The notes under the pieces are model-generated. The model ran no database searches. It had not been told where the DNA came from and saw only the letters and a list, made by a program, of their open reading frames with translations. 64,000 bases of DNA from Pycnopodia helianthoides. Its lineage: Eukaryota > Echinodermata > Asteroidea > Forcipulatida > Asteriidae. Below are positions 11,476 through 20,811 of the stretch, piece after piece (position 1 is the stretch's first letter; the number at the start of each line of letters is the position of its first letter). Location: positions 1,954,501 through 2,018,500 of the forward strand of contig CM063249.1 of the NCBI GenBank assembly GCA_032158295.1, written 5' to 3'. The translations under genes were made by a program, and so were the position numbers.

Positions 11476-14400
11476 CTACAGCCAGTCCCCAAAGCGATTT
11501 GGAGGCCTAATGAACCTACGTAATTTATAAACTGTACGTAGTTCATCATTTGAAGAAGACAGTTCATCATCTGAAGAAGACAGTTCATGCTCTGAAGAAG
11601 AATCTTCTACAAGTGGGTCTGCACTACATGTACTTCTACCGTCAGTAACCCAAGATGACGCAACGTCTTGGCAACTTGTGGTCCCCGGGTGTACCTCACC
11701 TTGTGGATCAGCATCTTTCCTACTCGCAGCTTGTAGGCTGTCATCAGTACCGCTACTTGACTGTGGTAAACTGGACCAACTCTGGCTACTCTCCTCTCGG
11801 TTGACATCTTCTGCAGTGTTTTTGGAGGGCTGCAAGCTGGCGTCTCTGAAACCATGTGGTGGTAGGACCACACCAGAGCTTTCGTCCAAAGGAGTGAATT
11901 GTCCTTGTATCGGGTTGGCTCCCTCTCGTTCAGAACTGGAGGCTTCAGAAGGAGTTACATCAAATGGGCACAGCATCAGCATGTTGCGATGTAGGGTTCT
12001 AATGAAGGATGTACCAGCCCTCTTGACTACATAAGATGGAATACCTTGCAGTTTCCGTACCACAACATAAGAGATTGCTTCCCACCGGTCTTTCAGCTTA
12101 CACATCCCACGGACGGATTTATTGGCCACAAGCACTCTATCACCTGGCTGGAGGATGCTCTCGAGAACCTTCCTGTCATAACCGGCCTTCTGCTTGGCCC
12201 TGGACTTCTCTGCTGTTGCCTGTACCTTCAAGTAAACTTTATGCAAGTGTTGTCGGAGCTGCCTGATATACAGTGGATAGTCACGGTTGGTTGGGGATGT
12301 ATCTGGAACTGCTGGTGTCGGGACTGGATATAGTAGGTCGACGGGTATCTTTGGCTTTCTCATGAACATCAGGTGGAATGGGGACTGTCCAGTTGACTCA
12401 TGCTTGCTGCAATTATAAGCATGTGTGAGTGCTCCCAGGTGCGTTGCCCAATTTGATTTCTGGTCTGGTTCCAAGGTTCCAAGCATAGACAGTAGAGTCC
12501 GATTGAATCTCTCCGTCATACCATTCCCCTGAGGGTGGTATGGAGTCGTCTTAGTCTTCTTAACCCCGAGAAGTAGACACAGCTCTTGAATCACCACAGA
12601 CTCAAAACACCTCCCTTGGTCAGAGTGCAACCTCTCAGGAATCCCATAATGTACTATGAACTTCTCCCAGAGGACTCGTGCCACAGTAGTTGCTCTTTCA
12701 TCCCTCGTTGGGTAAGCCTGTGCATACCGAGTAAAATGGTCCGTGACAACCAATACATGCTCATATCCTCCTTTTGATTTCTCTATGGCCAGGAAGTCGA
12801 TGCACACCAGCTCAAGGGGGTGGGTAGTTTTGATGTTCTCCATAGGAGCCCGCCGCTTTGTGTCAGGGGTTTTCCTGAGAGTGCACCTCTTACACCTCTG
12901 GATGTAGACCTTCACATCACTGTACATGCCTGGCCAGAAATATCGCTCCTTGACATGTTGCAGTACCTTCTCAAATCCAAGGTGACCCATAGAATCATGA
13001 GAATGATGGAGGATTTGAGGCCTTATTATTTTGGGCAACACCAAAAGAAACTGTTCTCCGTCACCATCATGGCTACCCTTCCAGAGACCAAGTAGGCCAT
13101 CTCTTACTGCCAACTTGTCCCATACATGCAGTAACTTCCTAACGTAACCTGACTCCTTTGCAGCCTGTCGTCGACTCAACTTATGTTGGAGCAACTTAAG
13201 GTCTACAACACGGCTTATTGCAGGGTCCCGCTGTTGTGTGTCAAGAATACTCGCATCTCCTGGCTGTATTAGACTGGTGCCCATGATCATGGTACTCTGG
13301 TCATTCTCCTCAGAGGCACCCTCTCTCGACGAAGTCGTTCTTCCACTACCCATGGAACCAAGATGAACTTGCAATGTCGCTGGGTTGGCACGAGGAACAG
13401 CCTCGTCCGACTCTTTTGCTCTGTGGGCTGACATCTTTTTGCTCGTCTCGTCTAGAATCTGGTTAACCCTCTCGCATGTAATCCTTGATAGGGCATCTGC
13501 ATTGGCATTCGCTTTACCAGGTCGATACACGATATCCAGATCAAAAACTGAGAGATCACTGACCCAGCGGTGACCATGCGCATCTAGTTTAGCTTTCTTC
13601 ATGACGTATGTCAAGGGATTATTGTCGGTGACTACTGTAACCTTCTGCCCGTAGAGGTAGTCCCTAAACTTTACCGTCACCGCCCAGTGCATTGCTCGAA
13701 ATTCCAGCTTGTGAGCTGGGTACTTCGCTTCGGCTGAAGTTAGGGTCCGACTGGCGTAGGCAATCACTTTCTCTTGGTTACCTTGTTTCTGCACCAGTAC
13801 AGCTCCAAGACCTTCACCAGACGCATCTGTTTGCACCAGAAACGGCTGTTGATAGTCAGCAAAGGCAAGGATTGGGGCTGTGGTCATCCTCACAGTCAAC
13901 TCCTCAAATGCAGCTTGACATCCATCACTCCATATGAACGGCCCATCCTTGACGCCTCGGCTGCCTCCTATTAATCCAAACAATGGCTTGGCTACCTGAG
14001 TGTAGTTTCGGATAAACCTACGGTAATATCCAGTGAAGCCAAGGAAAGCCCGGACATCCTTCTTCGTCTTGGGAGTTGGCCACTTTTTCACTGCTTCCAC
14101 TTTTGCTGGGTCAGTTGAAATTCCTTTCTCCGATATGACATGCCCCAGGTACTGGACTTCTGTCTTGAAGAGGTGACACTTGGATGGCTTCAGCTTCAGA
14201 TTATGCTCCCTCAGTCTGGCAAACACTTTCTCCAAGCGCTGCAGGTGCTCCTCGATAGTTGAGCTGAATACAACTATGTCATCCAGGTAGATCAACACTT
14301 GGGAGTAATTTATGTCACCGAACACCATATTCATGAGCCGTTGGAACGTTGCCGGTGCATTCATCAATCCAAATGGCATTCGGGTGTACTCATACAGGCC

Positions 14401-15840
14401 CATTGGAGTTGTAAATGCAGTCTTCTTGCGGTCTTGCTCGGCCATCTTCACTTGTAGGTAGCCTGATGTCAGATCTAGACATGAAAAGTATTTGGCATTG
14501 CCAAGAGCATCCAAGGATTCGTCAATTCGGGGAAGAGGAAATGCGTCTCGGACGGTCCGCGAGTTCAGCTGCCTGTAATCCACGCAGAGGCGAATACTGC
14601 CATCCTTCTTACGCACAATCACAATTGGGGATGCGAAGGGACTCTGACTGGGCTCAATGATGCCGTTAGCCTTCAACTCTTCAATGTGTGTCCGCACTTC
14701 TTGGAACTGGGACGGAGGAATGCGACGATAGGGCAAACGAAAGGGACTTGGATCAACAAGGGGGATCTCGTGCAGGATAGTGGAAGTAGAGCCCACATCA
14801 AACGAACTGTTGGAGAACACATCTCTATTCTGGATAAGGAGCCTCTCTACTGCTTCTTTTTCCAATGAAGACAAAGCTGCACCACTGAGGTCAACTTCTG
14901 GTGTCCCTTGCACATCGACTACAGCTTGTTCAGAGCTCACAACCCTTTCTCCTTGGTTTGAAGATACTGAACAAACTTCTTGAATGCAGGACAGAGTTGC
15001 CACTTTCATGTTCCGTCTAACTGTTACTACATGGTCCGATGTGTTCATCAACCTAACAGGTGCCCTACCGCCCTTCACTTTGACTAACAGTCGACCAACG
15101 TTTAATCTTCTGCCATCTCCTCCCTCTACCAAGGCAGTGATGTTCCTTCCGTCTGTTGAACGTGGGGTCCGTGCTGAGATAGAAACTTCTGCCCCAGGTC
15201 GGATCTCAAGTGGACGTCTCCCTACATACCTTAAATGCCCTATCTCTCCATCAGTGTGAGCGATGTCGGCTCCATCTTCATTCACAAATCGAAATGCTTG
15301 AAACCACGGCTGAGATAGATTCTGGCTCCTTATCATGAACCGCCATCCATGAGCCAACTTCATTTGGTCCCGACTGGCTCGGATCACGTTGGTCCCAATA
15401 AGTACTGGTGTCTCCCGCCGAAATGGGGTTGATGGAACAACAAACACAGGCACATCACGAATGTGTTGCCCCAAAGCCTCGATATCTACCACAATAACAC
15501 CACGATGGGGGACAGCCTGGCCTCCGGCTCCACTTATGGACACATCGGAGGGGCGGGGTGATTGTCGACACAACTTAGGGTGCGCTGAGACAAACTCCTC
15601 AGTTATTGTTGTTACTTGTGAACCTGTGTCCAGCAGCGATGTAGCAAGGATTCCAGAGACTCGTACTGCTGCACGGTTAACTGGCCCAGCTAAAGGCAAC
15701 TGGCCATTTCCTTCTGCATGTTCAGCATCAGCTGGTGGGGACTGATCGGGCCGGATCGGGGCAACATGGTTGTGTTTAGGTGGACATTTGTTTGGTAAAC
15801 CCGCTGATCGCCCTACATCCGCAGGTTCTGCTCGTTTAAC
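11476..15840 (-). CDS. Gypsy-type pol polyprotein, copy 1
   Basis: Retrotransposon pol: protease, reverse transcriptase, RNase H and integrase. Numbered from codon 15699 (a TTG, so not a real start), it shows protease LLDTGSQ at 22-28; RT with D409 in CLDLTSGY and the YLDD box at 471-474; RNase H with D625, E666, D692 and D735; an integrase zinc finger with H901, H906, C936 and C939; and the integrase core D968, D1027, E1063 (D-35-E spacing). A GPY/F-like module follows at 1185-1245 (PGDRVLV, HRNML), then about 158 Ser/Asp/Glu-rich residues. The frame is open upstream to 15948 and overlaps gag in the -1 frame, so expression is probably by ribosomal frameshift. It is intact with no internal stop. 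No chromodomain or env is present. Confidence 0.95.
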   Translation of the reverse strand, partial: VKRAEPADVGRSAGLPNKCPPKHNHVAPIRPDQSPPADAEHAEGNGQLPLAGPVNRAAVRVSGILATSLLDTGSQVTTITEEFVSAHPKLCRQSPRPSDVSISGAGGQAVPHRGVIVVDIEALGQHIRDVPVFVVPSTPFRRETPVLIGTNVIRASRDQMKLAHGWRFMIRSQNLSQPWFQAFRFVNEDGADIAHTDGEIGHLRYVGRRPLEIRPGAEVSISARTPRSTDGRNITALVEGGDGRRLNVGRLLVKVKGGRAPVRLMNTSDHVVTVRRNMKVATLSCIQEVCSVSSNQGERVVSSEQAVVDVQGTPEVDLSGAALSSLEKEAVERLLIQNRDVFSNSSFDVGSTSTILHEIPLVDPSPFRLPYRRIPPSQFQEVRTHIEELKANGIIEPSQSPFASPIVIVRKKDGSIRLCVDYRQLNSRTVRDAFPLPRIDESLDALGNAKYFSCLDLTSGYLQVKMAEQDRKKTAFTTPMGLYEYTRMPFGLMNAPATFQRLMNMVFGDINYSQVLIYLDDIVVFSSTIEEHLQRLEKVFARLREHNLKLKPSKCHLFKTEVQYLGHVISEKGISTDPAKVEAVKKWPTPKTKKDVRAFLGFTGYYRRFIRNYTQVAKPLFGLIGGSRGVKDGPFIWSDGCQAAFEELTVRMTTAPILAFADYQQPFLVQTDASGEGLGAVLVQKQGNQEKVIAYASRTLTSAEAKYPAHKLEFRAMHWAVTVKFRDYLYGQKVTVVTDNNPLTYVMKKAKLDAHGHRWVSDLSVFDLDIVYRPGKANANADALSRITCERVNQILDETSKKMSAHRAKESDEAVPRANPATLQVHLGSMGSGRTTSSREGASEENDQSTMIMGTSLIQPGDASILDTQQRDPAISRVVDLKLLQHKLSRRQAAKESGYVRKLLHVWDKLAVRDGLLGLWKGSHDGDGEQFLLVLPKIIRPQILHHSHDSMGHLGFEKVLQHVKERYFWPGMYSDVKVYIQRCKRCTLRKTPDTKRRAPMENIKTTHPLELVCIDFLAIEKSKGGYEHVLVVTDHFTRYAQAYPTRDERATTVARVLWEKFIVHYGIPERLHSDQGRCFESVVIQELCLLLGVKKTKTTPYHPQGNGMTERFNRTLLSMLGTLEPDQKSNWATHLGALTHAYNCSKHESTGQSPFHLMFMRKPKIPVDLLYPVPTPAVPDTSPTNRDYPLYIRQLRQHLHKVYLKVQATAEKSRAKQKAGYDRKVLESILQPGDRVLVANKSVRGMCKLKDRWEAISYVVVRKLQGIPSYVVKRAGTSFIRTLHRNMLMLCPFDVTPSEASSSEREGANPIQGQFTPLDESSGVVLPPHGFRDASLQPSKNTAEDVNREESSQSWSSLPQSSSGTDDSLQAASRKDADPQGEVHPGTTSCQDVASSWVTDGRSTCSADPLVEDSSSEHELSSSDDELSSSNDELRTVYKLRRFIRPPNRFGDWL

Positions 15841-17221
15841 TGAGACTGTGCTATTACCTGATGAGCCTGGGGTTGAAATGCTTGAGCTGGAACTGTCATC
15901 TGATGGCCCTGGGGTTGGAACGTTGGGGCTGAGGCTGTCGTCTGTCTGTTATACATCTGTCTGTTGGGAGAGGCAGAGTTGTGGTGGGTCTGGGTTGGTG
16001 TTCTCCGCTCTTCAGGGCAGTTTCTTGCAATATGTCTTTTGTTCCCGCAGTTGAAACACCCTGTGTATGGGGACTTCTGGCGTGGCTCGCTTATTGTCTG
16101 AGGCCGGAATACTGCTGCCTCGAGGTGCATAAGTCGCTGCCCCTGCTGACGCTGCTCATTGAGAAATCGGCCCAGTGCCTCTTTCTGCTCAAGGCGCATG
16201 GACTTCATTTCCTCCATTTGTTGACTTAGCAGGTGTTGCATAGAGGATTTTTCGCTCGGCTGAGGTGGGGTGACCTCCTTCCCAGTTTGGGAGGGTTTCC
16301 CTGGACTCTTAGCGCCTTGGGGGTTCGTCGCTTGTGGGAGGCTATGGGTGACCTCACTCATGGTGTAAAGGGAAGTGCGCCGTCTTCGTATTTCGTCTGC
16401 TTGCCTCTCCTCCTCAGCAATGATATGCAGCTCTCGCCGCACGTCTCGAAAAGCCATAGATCTTGGCTGCATGGGGGCCAGCCTTTGCTTGTAACGGAGG
16501 TCACTCAGACCAATCATGAATTGGGTCGACAGCATTCTATCGCGACTCTCTTCCCCAGATGACTTCTCTCCTCGACGATGCCTGGACTCTTCAACGTCCC
16601 TCAATGTGGCTTCTAGAGCTATGGCGTACTCAGTTGGAGTTTCGCTATTCCGTTGTACCCTTGAGTAAAACTTCGCCACGGGAGAGAGAGCGCTTCTGTC
16701 TTCCCCATACTCCTCCAAAAGTTCGGAGAATGCTGCCTCTGCGTCAAGGCCCTCAGGTGACCTGCTCTCCAGGTTCAGCAAAACGTCCCTTGCTCTTCCC
16801 CCAGTATACCTCACCACCTCATGAAACTGGAGAGTTCCTCGGGCAGTCCCCTTGGATCGCAGGAGGAACCGCAGGTCTCGGATCCAGTCTTCCAGACGGG
16901 GGCCATGCTTCTCTTTGCCGGAGAAAGTTGTTACACCCTTTACCTGATGAGTCGTCAGCATCCTTGGCGTATGACTGGCCGGCTGTCTGTCTTCCGCGGT
17001 AGGGTGTCTGTCTTCAGCCTTAGCTGGGGGAGGGTCGAAATCAGCAAGATGCAAGGGTGACACTGGTGGACATGCTGGATGGTAGGGATGGGACAAGTAG
17101 TCATCCAGTACGACTGTACTAGCTTGATGTGGATGGGGGTCTCACCGTAGGAGTATGGTGTTAGTTGTGGCGGATGTGGTGTCATTGGTGTGGGCACCAA
17201 CATCGTCGGTGTCTCTGCCAT
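15813..17221 (-). pseudogene. Gypsy-type gag, copy 1, with an early frameshift
   Basis: Structural gag protein of the element. It starts at the ATG at 17221 (MAETPTM...) but loses frame at a G5 run (17135-17139) that is G6 in copy 2, so the start and the remainder lie in different frames; the rest is open from 17096 to 15813. It keeps the capsid-like helical region, a Gln/Glu-rich stretch and a CCHC zinc knuckle (CFNCGNKRHIARNC). It ends in TAG at 15813-15815, overlapping pol. A one-base homopolymer difference in otherwise matching sequence could be a sequencing error rather than a true inactivating change. Confidence 0.85.
15834..15840 (-). promoter_or_regulatory. Candidate -1 frameshift heptamer GTTAAAC (copy 1)
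   Basis: On the minus strand G TTA AAC sits in the gag frame as Leu-Asn, 19 nt before the gag stop and inside the 136-nt window where gag and pol frames are both open. The pol frame is -1 to gag. GUUAAAC is a known though non-canonical slippery site in arteriviruses; its use here is inferred from phase and position. Confidence 0.5.
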
Positions 17222-17359
17222 GGTAAGGAAATGCTCCCCAACTTAAAATACTGTGTTGGCCTATCTTTAAAAAAACTGTCTCTATTTAAAAAAAAAATCC
17301 TAGCTAAATTCAAAAGAAAATGTTCCCCACCCGGATTTTCCACCAAAAGAGGAAAAAAA

Positions 17360-18185
17360 TGTAGCCCGGAAAAGCGACACACTACGTTAATCAGAGAAAT
17401 TTAGAAGAAAAAAACTTATCTTTGGGGAACTCGCTTATTAAACGCAACACATAAATTGATCGAGTAGGGAAAAGTCGCAAGGAAGTTAATAAAATAGAGA
17501 CAGAAACTGGTTCTTACGTTCTCAACTATAAACAAAAATACAAAAAAAAGAATTTAATGACTCCAGGGTTGATCAAACAAATAAAATGTGAAAAGAAGTT
17601 ATTAATCTAGACTTGATTTGTAATGAGGAGATTAACAATCCAAGATTGTGTTTATGACCTGAGACCACAAAGTAACTGAGGTAATTCTCAAAAAAACAAA
17701 TTGATTGAAAGCAAAACAAAATCCACTTTGAATATCAAACCACTAAGATTTGTTTCGAAAAGAAATTGTGAAAGTCACATTCAACCGGAATAACAAAATT
17801 GCATTTGGCAAAACAAAACTTGAATGAGTCTACCCAAAAAAACTAATAACAAAATAAAAACCTAAAAACCAACACAGTATATAAGAGGGTTACAATTCAA
17901 TCACACAACTTTGACAATTATCTGTGTAAATGAAAACAAAAATAGAAAGAAGCAAATAAGTAAATGGCAACATAAAGCAAAACTGTTGTCTGGATTATAC
18001 ATGAGTTAACTACTCCAATGTAAATGATTAAAATCTACAATAGACATTTAGCCTTTTCACTCGCCACAAAACCAACTGTAACTCTACAACTACCAATCCT
18101 TCTTAATGTAAACACTGTCCAGAGTTACAACCCAGGCTACAGTGTGTGAGACAAACTCAAACTTCACTGAATACCTAATGAGCAA
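17360..18185 (-). repeat. LTR B, partial (5' LTR side of copy 1)
   Basis: Begins tgtagcccgg as expected after the internal region and matches the LTR for about 826 bp (with the A8 variant also seen in LTR D). It then stops abruptly at gagcaaa, where foreign sequence begins. The remaining 1.04 kb of LTR is missing at this point. A possible primer-binding site (TGGTGG... on the minus strand) starts at 17345, about 14 nt from the LTR; the tRNA is not identified. Confidence 0.85.
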
Positions 18186-18795
18186 ACTCTGTAATGTTCC
18201 TTTAACTTTATTTAGTGACAACCGCTTAACCAGGGTTTTCTTGCCTTTCACTCCGCCCACGTTTTCCACTATTCCCGATTTCATAATAAATTGGGGGGCT
18301 TTTTCCAAACCCCCTGAAAAGCCCGCCCGACCACTTGAGAGAATTTTGGACGCCCCCCAAACCCGGTGTTTTGACGTAGTATGCTTTTTGGCCAGTGGGG
18401 CCTCTGTCATGGGAGAAGAAGTTTAAAGACTGTTTTTTCATGACCTTACATGGGTACCCTATTACTGTCTTCCAAGGGCCCCGAAAATGTACCATTCAAA
18501 TTGAATGTAAGGAAATTTTTTTTTTTAAAATTTTGTTTTAGTGTCCTGCCTTTTTTTTTAAAAAAAGGAGGAGGGCCTTTTTTTAAAAATATTTTTTTAA
18601 ATAACTTTTAAGCTAATTTCAATTTTTGGTGTTGTGGAAACCCCCCCAAATTTCCCGGGCCAGCCCTCTAAACTGCCCCTCAGGGCCGAAATTTACTCCC
18701 AGGGGGGGTTTTCATTTTTCCCTAGGGGCAAGGACAGAGAATGGGTCCTTTCCCCCCTGTACTTCCCGGGTTTTAGTTGACGACTTCAATTGGGT
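18184..18795. other. Degraded duplicate of the left flank inside the middle LTR
   Basis: About 610 bp matches 8.63-9.20 kb from the end of the MITE (ctctgtaatgttccttt) to gacgacttcaattgggt, but with many small indels and substitutions, often as stretched runs of C, G, T or A. It joins LTR B on the left and LTR C, lacking its first 30 bp, on the right. The ORFs here have no family resemblance. The error pattern looks like a low-quality gap fill. Confidence 0.8.
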
Positions 18796-20634
18796 ATCAG
18801 AGAAATTTAGAAGAAAAAAACTTATCTTTGGGGAACTCGCTTATTAAACGCAACACATAAATTGATCGAGTAGGGAAAAGTCGCAAGGAAGTTAATAAAA
18901 TAGAGACAGAAACTGGTTCTTACGTTCTCAACTATAAACAAAAATACAAAAAAAGAATTTAATGACTCCAGGGTTGATCAAACAAATAAAATGTGAAAAG
19001 AAGTTATTAATCTAGACTTGATTTGTAATGAGGAGATTAACAATCCAAGATTGTGTTTATGACCTGAGACCACAAAGTAACTGAGGTAATTCTCAAAAAA
19101 ACAAATTGATTGAAAGCAAAACAAAATCCACTTTGAATATCAAACCACTAAGATTTGTTTCGAAAAGAAATTGTGAAAGTCACATTCAACCGGAATAACA
19201 AAATTGCATTTGGCAAAACAAAACTTGAATGAGTCTACCCAAAAAAACTAATAACAAAATAAAAACCTAAAAACCAACACAGTATATAAGAGGGTTACAA
19301 TTCAATCACACAACTTTGACAATTATCTGTGTAAATGAAAACAAAAATAGAAAGAAGCAAATAAGTAAATGGCAACATAAAGCAAAACTGTTGTCTGGAT
19401 TATACATGAGTTAACTACTCCAATGTAAATGATTAAAATCTACAATAGACATTTAGCCTTTTCACTCGCCACAAAACCAACTGTAACTCTACAACTACCA
19501 ATCCTTCTTAATGTAAACACTGTCCAGAGTTACAACCCAGGCTACAGTGTGTGAGACAAACTCAAACTTCACTGAATACCTAATGAGCAAATAAGGTGGA
19601 ACACATGTCATTCTAGCAAGGAATAGACTAGTCCCAAGTATTTCCACAATAAAGGCAACTACAGTATACTGACAAACTATAAATACAACAACATCTGTTG
19701 ACAATCACTCAAAGAGGGACTAAGAGACAAGTCTAAGCTTCTGATACACAAAAGTCCCTCAGGCAATACACATATTTCTCTAAAACAAAGCAGCTTAAGT
19801 CCGAGCATGGAAGAACTCCCTCCATGGTCTGAGCATAGAGCAAAGGTCTGGGGCAGTTCAAATATATCAAAGTCAAGGAAAATAGCTTTAACAGTTCTCA
19901 ACAATGCATCTTTTAAAGTGGGACTCCTGGTCAAATCCAAAAGGAACAAATTGAGTGTACTGAGAAGAGAAAACCAATCTCTGGAAATGCCAGTTAAATC
20001 ACAACTAAAATTTTACCATTTTAATCTCAAGTAAACAGGGGCCTAAAACTATAATTAATCCAATACATTATACAGCAATTAAAAAAACACAAGAATGACC
20101 TCAGTTCTAATACTTTTTCCTGCCAAGTACATTGTATATTAAAAACATCAGCTTATCAGCAGATTGAATGTGGCTCATTACAAAATAAAGTACAAGTGAC
20201 TCGAAGTACTGTTCACATTTTAAGGAAAACTTCAAACAGTGTAAAGCCCATGGAGGAAAACTTAGTCATCTTTATATAATGTAATATCCTCTTAACAAAT
20301 CAATCAATGAAAATAAATATATAAAAGGGTTGAACTTACCGGTTAAATAGCAGTAATACTTGAAAACAGGCATGGGGTAAAATATCACAGCTTGTGATGC
20401 AATCAGGAGAACACATGAATGTGGAGTGTTCCCCTTGTGCTGCCAGGCTGCTATCTGAAATGGGTCCTTAATCAAAGGGGCTATTGTTGTAAGGTGTATC
20501 TTATCACAGTGTTATTTTACCAGGGGGAAACTTACTGAGAAAGTTTTTATCCAGGGGGCGGAAACTAAAGTGGCTATTAACCAAAGCAAAGTATGTTGAA
20601 GCATGGAGGTGGTTGAAATTATTCCCTCTCTACA
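18796..20634 (-). repeat. LTR C, nearly complete (3' LTR of copy 2)
   Basis: Corresponds to LTR A from its base 31 to its end: 1839 bp, the same length as the matching part of A. It carries the A7 variant and ends tctctaca before the internal region of copy 2. Confidence 0.9.
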
Positions 20635-20811
20635 CTCACCACCATTTAAAATACATTGTTGTCCTCAACAATGGGCATTTACTAATTATAAAAAAAAAAA
20701 AAAAAAATCTAGTTTTTTTTTTTTGAAGGAAAAAAAAAAAACAACCAAAAGTTCCACAGTTATTGAAACCAAAATTTGATCTACACTTATTAGGGGGGAA
20801 AAAAAAACAAT

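Noticed and set aside
11678..15745. Many + strand open frames of 60-118 codons within the gypsy pol region (and again at 21014-25081)
   Set aside because: They lie antisense to a fully supported pol frame and match no family.
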